DNA of 64,000 nt from Rhodoglobus vestalii (lineage in GTDB: Bacteria > Actinomycetota > Actinomycetes > Actinomycetales > Microbacteriaceae), in the NCBI RefSeq assembly GCF_006788895.1, contig NZ_VFRA01000001.1, positions 434,001 through 498,000 of the forward strand, given 5' to 3'. Each line of letters opens with the position of its first letter. The first letter of the stretch is position 1. The notes beneath the pieces are model-generated. The model had not been told where the DNA came from. It searched no databases and saw only the letters and a program-made list of their open reading frames with translations. The position numbers and the translations under genes are program-made. Of this stretch, positions 37,122-46,414 are shown one piece after another.

Positions 37122-38489
37122 CTAACTCTGGGCAACGCTGCCGAGAGTGAGCCCGGAGAACATCTCTTGGGTGACCGCGCCGACTGCCGCAATCGACAGC
37201 GGGCGTGCGGAAAGTTCCCGAGCAAGTTCTTGGATGCCGTCGGCAGTGACCGCGGAGATCCGCGCGATTGATGCGTCGAGGTCGACAAACTCGCCGAGCG
37301 TCAACTCGCTGCGACCGAGTCGCGACATGCGCGAGTCTGAGTCCTCGAGCGCGAGCGCTGATGCTCCGCGGAGCTGGCCTACAGCCCGACCTATTTCTTC
37401 CGCTGTCACCGGAGTTTTGCCCATTCTCGTGAACTCTTCGAGCACCAGCTCTGCAACCTGAGACGACTTTGCGGGCGAGCATCCGGCATAGATGCCAAAG
37501 ATTCCTGAATCGGAGTAACTCGGTGCGAAGGAATACACCGAGTAGGCGAGGCCACGCTTTTCGCGGACTTCCTGAAAGAGCCGTGATGACATACCACTGC
37601 CCAAAATGGAATTGAGCACAGTAAGGGTTGCCCGACGCTCATCGGTGGCAGAGAGCCCCTCGACACCAGCAATAATATTCGCTTGTTCGATGGGTCGATG
37701 GGTGATCTGAAGGCGCTGGCCCTGGGTAGAACCAGGAGTTGCGACAGCAGCGCTGCCGCGGCGTGCAACGGGCGCTGCGGCAAGCCCGAGGTCCCATCCT
37801 GCCGAGACGAGGCTCCCCGACACGGCGGTGACGAGCACATCGTGGTCGACGGCACCGGCGACGGTGATCACAAGATCTTGTGGCCGATAGTTGCCGCTAT
37901 AGTGCTTCAGCACCGAATCTCGCGAGATCGCGTTAATCGTTTCTGCGCTGCCTCCGATGGGTCGGCCAAGTGGATGCTCGCCAAAGACTGCTTCGAAGAA
38001 GCGCTCACTGGCGACATCGGTGGGATCGTCGTCGGCCATCGCGAGTTCTTCTAAAATCACCCCGCGTTCGTTGGCAAATTCTGTGGGATCGATGACGCTC
38101 GATGTGAGCATGTCGCCGATCACTTCGATTGCCATTGGCAGGTCACTGTCTTGCACCTTGGCGTAATAGCAGGTGTATTCCTTAGCGGTCATCGCGTTGT
38201 GCTCACCGCCGACTGCATCGAAGCTGACGGCAATTTCTAGCGCGCTGCGTGAGGGGGTTCCCTTAAACAACAGGTGTTCCAAGAAGTGGGTGGCGCCGAA
38301 GGTGCCGGGCATCTCGTCTCGCGACCCGGCAGCAACCCAATAGCCGACGGTTGCACTGCGTGCACCGGGCACCTGTTCGCTCAGAATGCGCACGCCGCTA
38401 GGGAGCACGGTTCGGCGAACAAGACTGTCGCCGGTTGCAGTGAACGACAGTTCAGGAAGGTCAAGAGGAAGAATCACAACGCCGTTCAT
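37122..38489 (-). CDS. M16-family zinc protease
   Basis: A 455-residue peptidase related to PqqL and mitochondrial processing peptidase. The inverted zinc motif HxxEH is in HFLEHLLFKG, with the distal Glu in ANERGVILEEL. The C-terminal half is the inactive domain with the RGLAYSVYSFAPSY signature (R/Y pair). No signal peptide. This family is regularly found next to pnp in actinobacteria; here four genes intervene. Natural substrates are unknown. Confidence 0.93.
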   Translation of the reverse strand: MNGVVILPLDLPELSFTATGDSLVRRTVLPSGVRILSEQVPGARSATVGYWVAAGSRDEMPGTFGATHFLEHLLFKGTPSRSALEIAVSFDAVGGEHNAMTAKEYTCYYAKVQDSDLPMAIEVIGDMLTSSVIDPTEFANERGVILEELAMADDDPTDVASERFFEAVFGEHPLGRPIGGSAETINAISRDSVLKHYSGNYRPQDLVITVAGAVDHDVLVTAVSGSLVSAGWDLGLAAAPVARRGSAAVATPGSTQGQRLQITHRPIEQANIIAGVEGLSATDERRATLTVLNSILGSGMSSRLFQEVREKRGLAYSVYSFAPSYSDSGIFGIYAGCSPAKSSQVAELVLEEFTRMGKTPVTAEEIGRAVGQLRGASALALEDSDSRMSRLGRSELTLGEFVDLDASIARISAVTADGIQELARELSARPLSIAAVGAVTQEMFSGLTLGSVAQS

Positions 38490-38586
38490 CCCTCTGAGCC
38501 TACGTCATTGAGCCCACCCGCACCGCCTGCACCGCCTGACGGCGGCCAGCACAATTCATCCCCCTCAGACTGGGGGCAAAGAATGA

Positions 38587-38612
38587 GGACAGACAGACTC
38601 GTCTGTATGTCC
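38587..38612. promoter_or_regulatory. 26-bp palindrome, probable TetR operator
   Basis: The arms 38587-38598 and 38601-38612 are inverted repeats with one mismatch and a two-base centre (core ACAGAC-TC-GTCTGT). It lies in the 317-base gap between the M16 protease and TetR genes, about 195 bases before the TetR start. Size and symmetry fit a TetR dimer site. The only nearby -10-like hexamer is TACAGT at 38621-38626. Confidence 0.6.
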
Positions 38613-38690
38613 TCCTGTGCTACAGTTCTGGACAGGCACCCGAAGCCGACCAGTCATCGCTGAAAATTCAGTGGGTGATGTCGATGACTA

Positions 38691-38717
38691 CACAACCCGG
38701 ACCCGAACCGGGTTGTG
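38691..38717 (+). promoter_or_regulatory. Hairpin in the TetR gene leader
   Basis: A perfect 10-bp stem (CACAACCCGG at 38691-38700 with 38708-38717) and a seven-base loop lie between the operator and the TetR start at 38807. No T-run follows. Function unknown. Confidence 0.45.
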
Positions 38718-38806
38718 CATCACAACCGCATTGCCTGAACCCGAATCAAGCGATGTTTTTAGCGGAGAGTGTTCCTGATCCGAATCTCTTCCGGAAGGAG
38801 TGCGCT

Positions 38807-39400
38807 GTGACGGTAATTGAGACACCAGACACCGTTCAGCGCGCTCCGGCCAAGGGGCGGATCCTCGACACCGCCAACGAACTTTTTTATCAGAACGGCA
38901 TTCTCACTGTCGGAGTAGATCGCATCATCGCCCAGTCAAGCGTGACGAAAGCGACCTTCTACAAGCACTACCGCTCGAAAGACAATCTCATTCTTGAGTA
39001 CGTGAGGAGCCGCAGAGCTTCCGTCGAAGCGCAAGTGCGCTCAATCATCGAAAGCGCGCCCTCCCCCGACTCTGCGCTCCTAGGAATCCTCGAGAGTGTC
39101 GCCGGAAAACTCACTGCGCAGGACTTTCGCGGATGCCCCTTCCTTAACGTTGTCGCGGAGTTCCCTCACCCCACGCATCCCGCACGCCTCATCATTGCTG
39201 AGCACCGCGACTGGTATCACGAGACGCTGTTCGACCTAATGCGTGGCACAGGCCACCCGTTCCCTGGTGAAGCAGCCGACGAAATCATACTCGCCAAAGA
39301 CGGCGCACTGGCGGGCGGATATGCCGGTGACACCATCGCAGCGGGAGCTGCACTCGGGCGAGTGGTCAAGCGCGTGCTCGCCGAATCAGTCAACGCCTAG
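38807..39400 (+). CDS. TetR-family transcriptional regulator
   Basis: A 197-residue repressor. The N-terminal HTH covers about residues 17-62 (GRILDTANELFYQNGILTVG, VDRIIAQSSVTKATFYKHYR). The C-terminal ligand and dimer domain has a GCPFLNVVAEFP segment also seen in TetR proteins with a C-terminal domain for small hydrophobic ligands. GTG 38807 follows AAGGAG by six bases; frames further upstream are not credible coding. Convergent with the aldo/keto reductase gene (shared CTAG 39397-39400). Probably autoregulated through 38587-38612. Confidence 0.9.
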   Translation: MTVIETPDTVQRAPAKGRILDTANELFYQNGILTVGVDRIIAQSSVTKATFYKHYRSKDNLILEYVRSRRASVEAQVRSIIESAPSPDSALLGILESVAGKLTAQDFRGCPFLNVVAEFPHPTHPARLIIAEHRDWYHETLFDLMRGTGHPFPGEAADEIILAKDGALAGGYAGDTIAAGAALGRVVKRVLAESVNA

Positions 39401-40389
39401 AAGCTTGAGGCGCGGTCCAAATCAGCAGCCTGATGCCGCGTTAGTTGCACGCCAACCGCGGCCAATAGTTCGGGCACCTGAGAGGCTGTGCTCGCACTCA
39501 CCACGGGCGCGACAACCCCTGGCTTGTTGAGTAGCCACGCCAACGCAATCATTGCCGGGCTCGCGTCATGGTGACCGGCAACCTGGTCCAACATATTCAC
39601 GACCTTCAGACCGCGACGGCGAAGGTACTGAGCGTTGTCCTGCCCACGTGAGCTAAGTGCCAAGTCGGCACGGTGCCGATACTTTCCGCTGAGAAAACCA
39701 CTGGCAAGTGCGAACCGTGGAATCACGCCCAAACCGAGAATCCCTGCCACATGCGCAACCCCAGTTTCGTACTCTTCGCGATGAAGCAGGTTGTAGTGCG
39801 TCTGGATTGCAGTCATAGGAGCCACGCCGATCTGACCAGACGCGATCCTCGCTTGAATGAGGCGGTTTCCGGTGTGATCGGAGCCGCCAAAATAGCGCAC
39901 TTTGCCTTCGGTGATGAGCTCGTCGACAGCCATTAATGTCTCATCAAAGTCGGCGCTCTCGTCATCGACGTGAAGGTAGAGCAAGTCAATGTGCGCCGTG
40001 TCCAATCGCGCGAGCGAGGCCGCAACGGACCGTTTGATTGCTCCCGCGTGCATGCCAGGATTCTCGCGGCTCTTGCCGACCTTGGTGGCGATAACCAGGT
40101 CGTCACGGTTGCGCCTGTCACGCATCCAGTTACCGATCATCAGCTCACTGCGGCCCGACGCGTACGAATCGGCGGTGTCGACAAAATTGCCTCCACCCTC
40201 AGCGAAGGTGTCGAGGATAGCGGTGGTCGCGGGATCGTCTGTGGTCCGACCAAAACCGTTGCCACTGAGCGCGAGGGGAAACACGCGAAGCTCGGATGAG
40301 CCAACGACTCGAGTGGCGGAGAGGGATCGGGGGCTTACCGGCACGCTTCGTGAACCCGGCAGCGATCTCGTCGGGTGTATCTGCGTCAT
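39397..40389 (-). CDS. Aldo/keto reductase
   Basis: A 330-residue NADPH-dependent AKR barrel. The catalytic tetrad is visible: Asp in FVDTADSY, Tyr in the same motif, Lys in VIATKVGK and His in LLYLHVDDES. The NADPH-binding C-terminus includes IPRFALASGFLSGKY and ALAWLLNKPGVVAPVVSAST. ATG 40389 is five bases after GGGAGG; GTG 40401 is less likely. Substrate unknown. It may be under control of the neighbouring TetR protein, but no operator is seen before its own start. Confidence 0.9.
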   Translation of the reverse strand: MTQIHPTRSLPGSRSVPVSPRSLSATRVVGSSELRVFPLALSGNGFGRTTDDPATTAILDTFAEGGGNFVDTADSYASGRSELMIGNWMRDRRNRDDLVIATKVGKSRENPGMHAGAIKRSVAASLARLDTAHIDLLYLHVDDESADFDETLMAVDELITEGKVRYFGGSDHTGNRLIQARIASGQIGVAPMTAIQTHYNLLHREEYETGVAHVAGILGLGVIPRFALASGFLSGKYRHRADLALSSRGQDNAQYLRRRGLKVVNMLDQVAGHHDASPAMIALAWLLNKPGVVAPVVSASTASQVPELLAAVGVQLTRHQAADLDRASSF

Positions 40390-40580
40390 CGGGCCTCCCA
40401 CAAGGCTTTTGGTAAGGATAAAACGCGCCGCGCCTCACAGCGCGTACAACACGTAGATCGTTATTACTCCGTGTCAAAAAACCGCCCCAACGCGGTGAGA
40501 TTCGGGAAGCGGTGTCGTTTTCGTGACATCCTCGCAATAATGGCAACACCACCGTGTTGACCTTCGAGAGGAATGCCATC

Positions 40581-41123
40581 GTGAACGATCCCAATTGGAA
40601 GCTTCCAGACGTGCCCTCATTTGTTCTTGAGAGCCCCGATTTTTCTGCGGGAGGCACGCTCCCGCAGTGGGCACGATCCTCGATCGCACACGCGGACGGT
40701 GAAGACCGCTCCCCCACACTTCACTGGCACGGGTTCCCCTCGGGCACGAAAAGCTTTGTGCTCACGGTGTTTGATCCGGATGCCCCGACCGGCAGCGGCT
40801 GGTGGCACTGGGCTGTGCTCAATATTCCTGCATCGATTGAGTCACTGGCGCAGAACGCCGGAAGTTCGGATGCCGGGCTCCTGCCGAATGGTGCGATCTC
40901 CCTGCCCAACGACTTACGGCTTGAGACTTTTCAGGGTGCAGCTCCTCCTGCCGGCCACGGTGAGCACCGGTACGTTTTCACACTCAGCGCTCTCACGGTC
41001 GAACTCCTCGATATTCCCCGCGGAAGCACCCCCGCTATGCTCGGATTCTCGATGCGCGACCACGTCGTTGCCCGGGCTCAGCTGACCGGCCTATCAAGCA
41101 CCCCCAACGATCCCGCGCGCTAA
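40581..41123 (+). CDS. YbhB/YbcL family (PEBP-like) protein
   Basis: A 180-residue phosphatidylethanolamine-binding-protein-like fold. Signature segments are SPTLHWHGFP, FVLTVFDPDAPTGSGWWHWAVLNIP and PPAGHGEHRYVFTLSAL, which line the anion-binding pocket. GTG 40581 follows GAGAGGA by eight bases. No signal peptide, so cytosolic. Function unknown. Confidence 0.9.
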   Translation: MNDPNWKLPDVPSFVLESPDFSAGGTLPQWARSSIAHADGEDRSPTLHWHGFPSGTKSFVLTVFDPDAPTGSGWWHWAVLNIPASIESLAQNAGSSDAGLLPNGAISLPNDLRLETFQGAAPPAGHGEHRYVFTLSALTVELLDIPRGSTPAMLGFSMRDHVVARAQLTGLSSTPNDPAR

Positions 41124-41185
41124 GAAACAACAACACGGCAGCCCTCTGTGCAGGCAACGCAAATTCGAGGACGAAGACGTCTGAG

Positions 41186-41371
41186 TTAGCTGGTCTGGCG
41201 ATAGTAGTGAGGTACGCGTTCGTAGCCTCGGTTGCGCATTCGAGCCACCACAATGCTGACGATTACGACACCGACCACGATGGCGAGAGCCACCCACAGA
41301 TACCACGCAGTATCAAGCCACACGAGCATGTCGGTCATGAAGGTGTCAAAAGGTGTCGGGATTCGGGCCAC
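41186..41371 (-). CDS. Small single-span membrane protein
   Basis: A 61-residue protein with one strong membrane helix (about residues 21-43, YLWVALAIVVGVVIVSIVVA) and a short basic C-terminus with several Tyr and Arg. The start is uncertain: GTG 41371 follows GGTGGG; ATG 41338 and ATG 41443 are alternatives. No known family. It follows pnp beyond a strong hairpin and is convergent with the PEBP gene. Confidence 0.45.
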   Translation of the reverse strand: MARIPTPFDTFMTDMLVWLDTAWYLWVALAIVVGVVIVSIVVARMRNRGYERVPHYYRQTS

Positions 41372-41479
41372 AAACCCACCGTATCGTTCCCTCGCGCCAT
41401 GAGCCTCACCCCGTGAGGGGGCAGACAGGGCTGACTGCCCCATCGGAGCCAGGGTCGGTGCTCTCCCGCGCGAGCATGA

Positions 41480-41528
41480 TTAACGTCAGAGCGCCCACCC
41501 TCAAGGAGGATGGGCGCTCTGACGTTAA
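41480..41528 (-). terminator. Very long hairpin after pnp
   Basis: A perfect 18-bp inverted repeat (41480-41497 with 41511-41528) is extended past one mismatch by four more pairs (41499-41502 with 41506-41509), leaving a three-base loop. It begins 21 bases after the pnp stop. On the minus strand only a weak AT-rich stretch (ATCAT) follows, so it may end transcription or mark the 3' end of the mRNA. It would be read in either direction. Confidence 0.75.
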
Positions 41529-41549
41529 CGCAGTTGCGTCGAGTCGAAC

Positions 41550-43799
41550 CTAGCTTTCGTCAGCGGGGGCCGCTGCTTCCGCGTCAGATTCATCGGTGAC
41601 CGGTGCGAGCGACAGCTTTCCACGGTCATCGATCTTGGTAATTTCGACCTGGATTTTTTGCCCGACAGCGAGAACGTCTTCGACGTTCTCGACACGCTTG
41701 CCGCCGGCAAGCTTGCGAACCTCAGAGATGTGCAGCAGGCCGTCTTTGCCGGGGGTGAGCGAAACGAAGGCGCCGAAGGTAGCGATCTTGACGACCGTAC
41801 CCAAGAAGCGTTCGCCAACCTCAGGGTTGAGCGGGTTCGCGATGGCGTTAACCGCCGCGCGTGCCGCCTCGGCAGAAGGACCATCGACAGCGCCGATGTA
41901 GACGGTTCCGTCATCCTCAATCGAGATGTCTGCTCCGGTGTCATCCTGGATCTGGTTGATGTTCTTGCCCTTCGGGCCAATCAACTCGCCGATCTTGTCA
42001 ATCGGAATCTGAACCGAGATCACGCGAGGAGCCGTAGGAGCCATCTCGTCGGGAGCATCAATTGCCGCGTTGAGCACCGAGAGGATCGCGGTACGCGCTT
42101 CCTTCGCCTGCTTGAGTGCACCGTCGAGAACCGACGAAGGCAGACCGGCGAGCTTGGTGTCAAGCTGAATGGCGGTAACGAACTCACTCGTACCAGCAAC
42201 CTTGAAGTCCATGTCGCCGAGTGCATCTTCAGCACCAAGGATGTCGGTGAGCGCCGCGTATCGCGTCTCTCCGTTGACCTCATCCGAAATCAGGCCCATG
42301 GCAATACCCGCAACGGGCGCGCGCAGCGGCACACCAGCATTGAGCAGCGACAGGGTCGAAGCGCAGACGGCACCCATTGAGGTTGAACCGTTGGAACCGA
42401 GAGCTTCGGAAACCTGGCGGATCGCGTAAGGGAACTCTTCCCTGGGAGGAAGCACGGGTGCGATGGCACGCTCGGCTAGGAAACCGTGACCGATTTCACG
42501 ACGCTTCGGGCTGCCAACGCGGCCTGTCTCACCGGTGGAGTATGGCGGGAAGTTGTAGTGGTGCATGTAGCGCTTCTTGGTCACTGGCGCCAGTGAGTCA
42601 ATCTGCTGCTCCATCTTGAGCATGTTCAACGTGGTGACACCCAAGATCTGGGTTTCGCCGCGCTGGAAGATTGCCGAACCGTGAACACGAGGAATGACCT
42701 CGACCTCAGCATCGAGCGCACGAATGTCGCTCAAGCCACGGCCATCAATGCGGATTCCCTCGGTGAGTACGCGGGCGCGCATAACCTTCTTACTGACGGC
42801 CTTGTAGGCGCCACCGACCATGCCGAGAACGTCTGCGCCGAGCTCTTCAGCATCAACCTTCGACTGAACCTCAGCCTTGACCCGGGCCTTGAGCTCATCG
42901 TCTGCGGTCTGGCGCTCGATCTTGTCCACAATCTTGTACACGTCGCGAAGCTCTGCCTCCGCGATTTCGCTGACTGCGTTGTAGGCCTGATCGGAGTACG
43001 GCGGGAAGAGCGTGAACTCGGCAACAGGCTTTGCCGCCTTGTTGGCAACCTCGAGCTGAGCCTTAACAAGCTGCTTGAGGAACGGCTTAGATGCTTCAAG
43101 ACCCTGAGCGACAACAGCCTCGTCGGGCTTAGTTGCGCCGGCCTTGATGAGCTCCCAGCTGTTCTCCGTAGCTTCAGCCTCAACCATCATGATGGCAATG
43201 TCTTCTTCGCCCTTGTCGTTTGTGACCATGCGGCCAGCAACAGTGAGGTCGAATACAGCGTCAGCAAGCTGGCTGTGCTTCGGGAAGGCAACCCACTGGT
43301 CGCCGATCAGAGCCAGACGGATGCCGGCAACGGGACCGTAGAACGGAAGACCCGAGATCTGGGTGCTGAGAGAAGCAGCGTTAATCGACAGCGCGTCGTA
43401 GAACTCGTCAGGGGCGATGCTCAGAACAGTGATGACGATCTGAACTTCGTTGCGAAGACCCTCAACGAAGGTCGGGCGCATCGGGCGGTCAATGAGGCGG
43501 CAGACGAGAATCGCTTCCGTCGAGGGGCGACCCTCGCGACGGAAGAAGCTGCCGGGAATCTTGCCTGCGGCGTAGGAACGCTCTTCGACATCCACGGTGA
43601 GGGGGAAGAAGTCGAAGCCTTCACGCGGGTGCTTGCCCGCGCTGGTGGCACTCAAGATCATAGTTTCTTCGTCGAGGTACGCAGCAACGGCACCCTGTGC
43701 CTGCTGAGCGAGTCGACCGGTTTCGAAGCGCACGGTGCGCTTGCCGAACTTGCCGTTATCGAGAACGGCTTCGGCGAATGTGATTTCTGGACCCTCCAT
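41550..43799 (-). CDS. pnp: Polynucleotide phosphorylase / GPSI
   Basis: A 749-residue PNPase, a trimeric 3'-5' phosphorolytic exonuclease. Two RNase PH-like cores (about 10-240 and 335-560), the helical domain between them, a KH domain (about 600-650, [21 protein letters not shown]) and an S1 domain (about 665-735, [18 protein letters not shown]). The second core has [17 protein letters not shown] and [18 protein letters not shown] around the active site. ATG 43799 gives the family N-terminus [11 protein letters not shown]. Unlike the common rpsO-pnp order, rpsO lies 6.5 kb away. Confidence 0.97.
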   Translation of the reverse strand: MEGPEITFAEAVLDNGKFGKRTVRFETGRLAQQAQGAVAAYLDEETMILSATSAGKHPREGFDFFPLTVDVEERSYAAGKIPGSFFRREGRPSTEAILVCRLIDRPMRPTFVEGLRNEVQIVITVLSIAPDEFYDALSINAASLSTQISGLPFYGPVAGIRLALIGDQWVAFPKHSQLADAVFDLTVAGRMVTNDKGEEDIAIMMVEAEATENSWELIKAGATKPDEAVVAQGLEASKPFLKQLVKAQLEVANKAAKPVAEFTLFPPYSDQAYNAVSEIAEAELRDVYKIVDKIERQTADDELKARVKAEVQSKVDAEELGADVLGMVGGAYKAVSKKVMRARVLTEGIRIDGRGLSDIRALDAEVEVIPRVHGSAIFQRGETQILGVTTLNMLKMEQQIDSLAPVTKKRYMHHYNFPPYSTGETGRVGSPKRREIGHGFLAERAIAPVLPPREEFPYAIRQVSEALGSNGSTSMGAVCASTLSLLNAGVPLRAPVAGIAMGLISDEVNGETRYAALTDILGAEDALGDMDFKVAGTSEFVTAIQLDTKLAGLPSSVLDGALKQAKEARTAILSVLNAAIDAPDEMAPTAPRVISVQIPIDKIGELIGPKGKNINQIQDDTGADISIEDDGTVYIGAVDGPSAEAARAAVNAIANPLNPEVGERFLGTVVKIATFGAFVSLTPGKDGLLHISEVRKLAGGKRVENVEDVLAVGQKIQVEITKIDDRGKLSLAPVTDESDAEAAAPADES

Positions 43800-44026
43800 G
43801 CGGGGGTTTCTCCTTTGTTTTACGTCGCGCACCCGTGTGGTGTGCGACTCGTCAAGGAGCAGGAGCGGGCAGAAGGACGCGATGGTTCATGCGCATGCCT
43901 AGAGTGGCGGCGCATGTCTGGCCAACAGTAGAAAGCCTCCGAGCGACTCGGAAAATTACCACCGGTGACCAGCTTCTTGCCAGCCTGCTCCGGTGTTGCC
44001 TCACAACTACGTGGACAACTTATCCG

Positions 44027-44035
44027 ATTGTATCA
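44027..44035 (-). promoter_or_regulatory. Possible extended -10 promoter of pnp
   Basis: TGATACAAT on the minus strand is an extended -10 (TGN-TACAAT) with no clear -35. It would give a leader of about 220 bases before pnp. A 6-bp stem (43938-43943 with 43947-43952) lies in this leader. The rest of 43800-44107 shows no gene. Confidence 0.4.
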
Positions 44036-44107
44036 TTAGGCGCCGTAAACCCCGCGAAATCAGCACCGGCGACACGCAAAGAGCACTGGTCGTTTACGCT
44101 GGAGAGC

Positions 44108-44290
44108 ATGAAAACGTCAGATTCGTCCTCCTCAGCCAGTGAAGAAAACAAACGCAAATTTCGTGAGGCCTTGGACCGTAAACAGAACAAAGAACAAGAC
44201 CGCCCTGGACAGCTTGACGCCGAATCGGCAATTCAGGGCACTCACGAACGCGCTGACCACAAGCGTGACTTCCGTCGGAAGACCGGGTAA
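44108..44290 (+). CDS. DUF5302 domain protein
   Basis: A 60-residue hydrophilic, highly charged protein. The DUF5302 core is EENKRKFREALDRKQ, and the C-terminal HKRDFRRKTG is also family-typical. Probably intrinsically disordered. ATG 44108 has GGAG three bases away. Family restricted to actinobacteria; function unknown. Convergent with the anti-sigma gene, and a short CG-rich stem (44317-44330) lies between them. Confidence 0.8.
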   Translation: MKTSDSSSSASEENKRKFREALDRKQNKEQDRPGQLDAESAIQGTHERADHKRDFRRKTG

Positions 44291-44343
44291 CAGTTCGCTA
44301 CTGCACGCCGATCGCGGCGAGCGTTCGTGGGCGCGCCCGTGAA

Positions 44344-45186
44344 CTAAACGCCGACGGTCAGCTGGCCGCGAACAATTGAATCACCGGAGTGCGCAGGATT
44401 TCCGTCAAACTGCTCTTCGGAGATATCGACAAGGTTGTAGTTATCTACGTCGAGACCATCGGGAACGGTGAACTGACCTGACATGCCCTCGACGATCCCG
44501 AGACTGACAAGAGCTGTGGCATCCGAGGTGATCAGCCACACTTCACGAAAACCGCCCTCGGTGGGCGGTGCCGAGAAACTGACCTCAACAATGCGAGTGC
44601 CGTCGGCCCGTCTTTCAAGCTTGGCCTCGCCGGTTGACTCTGACCAGTTGGGGAATGCGTCAAGCGTTGCGCTCGCAAGAACTGTTGGCTGATCGGCGGG
44701 TTGGAGTCCGAGCCAGATCGCTGAACCGGTGGCTGCAACGAGAGCGAGCGACGCCGCTGCCGCGAGTGCTCCCACCCACGGACGACGACGCTTCTCAAGC
44801 GAGTGGACGTTGCCCGATTCGACAATCGGTGCGGCGACGGCGGGGAAAGATTGCTCTGAGTTCGAGGACTTTACTGCCCGCTTCTCTGCGAGAGCGTCGA
44901 TTGAATGGTCGGCAAATGAGACAGTAACTTCGGGTGCGGCTTCGGAGAGGATCACGCTCTCTGAACTGAACGACAACTCGTCGGTGATCCGGGACCACAC
45001 ACGTGCGGGAGGGTCAAGGAGGTCGCCGGCATCAAAAGTGGAACGGCCAACGAGGGCGGCGCGTGAGAGCAGTTCGACTTCCCGTCGACACTGATCGCAC
45101 TCGGACAAGTGCGCGCTGTCTTCGGGAACTGCAGCTTCCTCACCCAGGGCGAGCAGCGCCAGAATATCGGGATCAACGTGTCGCAT
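44344..45186 (-). CDS. Anti-sigma factor, RskA-like, single membrane span
   Basis: A 280-residue membrane anti-sigma factor. N-terminal zinc-binding anti-sigma domain with His26, Cys30 and Cys33 (HLSECDQC); a linker to about residue 130; a membrane helix at about 135-158; and an external RskA C-terminal domain (KLERRADGTRIVEVSFSAPP, VWLITSDATALVSLGIV). It overlaps the sigma gene by 14 bases. It should hold the sigma factor at the membrane and release it after regulated proteolysis. Confidence 0.92.
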   Translation of the reverse strand: MRHVDPDILALLALGEEAAVPEDSAHLSECDQCRREVELLSRAALVGRSTFDAGDLLDPPARVWSRITDELSFSSESVILSEAAPEVTVSFADHSIDALAEKRAVKSSNSEQSFPAVAAPIVESGNVHSLEKRRRPWVGALAAAASLALVAATGSAIWLGLQPADQPTVLASATLDAFPNWSESTGEAKLERRADGTRIVEVSFSAPPTEGGFREVWLITSDATALVSLGIVEGMSGQFTVPDGLDVDNYNLVDISEEQFDGNPAHSGDSIVRGQLTVGV

Positions 45187-45733
45187 AGGTCGCCTCCAAT
45201 CGTGTTCGCATCCGCTGCAGACTGCGCCGGATATGGCTCTTCACCGTGCCTAAAGGTAGTTCGAGGCGGTCGGCTATTTGGTTGTGTGTGAGATCGTCAA
45301 AAAATGCCAAACGCATAATAGCTTGGGCATCCGGCTCAAGGCGAGCAATTTCGTCGGCGACCATCAAAGTGTCGGCCAAGTCGAAGTCTTCCACGACCGG
45401 TTCGCCCCGCGAGGTGGTTGCGGCGAGTTGTTCCTGCAACCGACGCACACGGGCCCGAGCCTCGTGGGTATCGGCAATTTTGTTCTTGGTGATTCCCACC
45501 AGCCACGCCGAGAGGCTTGATCGCTCGGGCTTGAAGCTTGACCGCCCCGTCCAGGCAGACACAAAAACTTTTTGAGTGACATCTTCGGCGTCTCCGCGGT
45601 CGCCGAGTGAACGCACCGCAAGGGTGAATACCAGCGAAGACCAGCGGCCATACACCTGTGAGAGAGCCGACTCGTCACCTTGGACGAAGGCCTGCGTCAT
45701 GCGGGCTTCTTCAGCGACTTCCTCGTCAGTCAT
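45173..45733 (-). CDS. ECF-type RNA polymerase sigma factor
   Basis: A 186-residue ECF sigma. Region 2 (about 12-80: ALSQVYGRWSSLVFTLAVRS, DAEDVTQKVFVSAW) binds core and the -10; region 4 (about 125-180: AIMRLAFFDDLTHNQIADRL, GTVKSHIRRSLQRMR) binds the -35. It resembles SigK-type factors paired with RskA-like anti-sigmas. ATG 45733 has GGAG at four bases; GTG 45757 would overlap the sortase stop. It follows the sortase gene and precedes its anti-sigma gene. Confidence 0.92.
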   Translation of the reverse strand: MTDEEVAEEARMTQAFVQGDESALSQVYGRWSSLVFTLAVRSLGDRGDAEDVTQKVFVSAWTGRSSFKPERSSLSAWLVGITKNKIADTHEARARVRRLQEQLAATTSRGEPVVEDFDLADTLMVADEIARLEPDAQAIMRLAFFDDLTHNQIADRLELPLGTVKSHIRRSLQRMRTRLEATYATR

Positions 45734-45753
45734 AACTCTCCGGTCGATGGCGG

Positions 45754-46362
45754 TCACAGCGGGTTGGCTATCGCGACAACATTGTCTGAGTACTGCCGCA
45801 CGTTCTCATCGAATTGTCCGCCACAGGTAATGAGAACAATTCTTGGTGCGCCATCCCGATCGAACACTTGATCGAGCGGGACCTGTTCTTTCTGAATATT
45901 TTGCACCGACTCAAGAATATAGCGGTGATCGACGCCGTCGTCAGTGGTGACAATAATTTCTGCGCTGGCCGGCATCGATGATAGGGAAGCAAAGGGACCA
46001 AGACCCTGCACAAAATCATCGACGTGAGCGGTTATCACCGTCGAGCCCGTATCGCTACTGGGCGATGGTCCGTAGCGGTACCACCCTGCGATCGTGATGT
46101 TTTCCGGGATTTCCATGTAGCCGCTGGCTTCAACTCCGACCGGAGCGATCTGGATATCGACCGAGACCGACGGAATCTGGATCCGTACCGGAGCGGGGAC
46201 CTGAACGACCGGCTGAAGTGCGGCCGACTGACGGGGAATGTTCACCTCAGCGGTAGGCCGCGGGGCTGGTACCGCATCGGGGGCAATGCTCTGATTTGAT
46301 GTTGCTGTACAGCCAACAAGGAGAAGCGCCATGGCCGCGAGGGCTAGGATTCTCGCGGTCAT
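45754..46362 (-). CDS. Class F sortase with lipoprotein signal
   Basis: A 202-residue sortase. The N-terminus is a lipoprotein signal peptide ending LLVGC (Cys18), followed by a Pro/Ala-rich linker to about residue 60. The sortase fold has the catalytic His113 (TAHVDDF), Cys180 (LITCGGQFD) and Arg189 (NVRQYSDN). Sortases usually have a membrane helix as anchor; here a lipid anchor is predicted. ATG 46362 follows AAGGAG. It sits 52 bases after the DUF4397 gene. Confidence 0.88.
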   Translation of the reverse strand: MTARILALAAMALLLVGCTATSNQSIAPDAVPAPRPTAEVNIPRQSAALQPVVQVPAPVRIQIPSVSVDIQIAPVGVEASGYMEIPENITIAGWYRYGPSPSSDTGSTVITAHVDDFVQGLGPFASLSSMPASAEIIVTTDDGVDHRYILESVQNIQKEQVPLDQVFDRDGAPRIVLITCGGQFDENVRQYSDNVVAIANPL

Positions 46363-46414
46363 AACGTTCTCCTTGATGGTGTGTGTCACTGCTTTTTAGG
46401 CTATTGAGTTGTGA

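Noticed and set aside
38511..38544. CACCGCCTG tandem repeats before the M16 protease gene
   Set aside because: Only two to three short imperfect copies; likely chance in GC-rich sequence.
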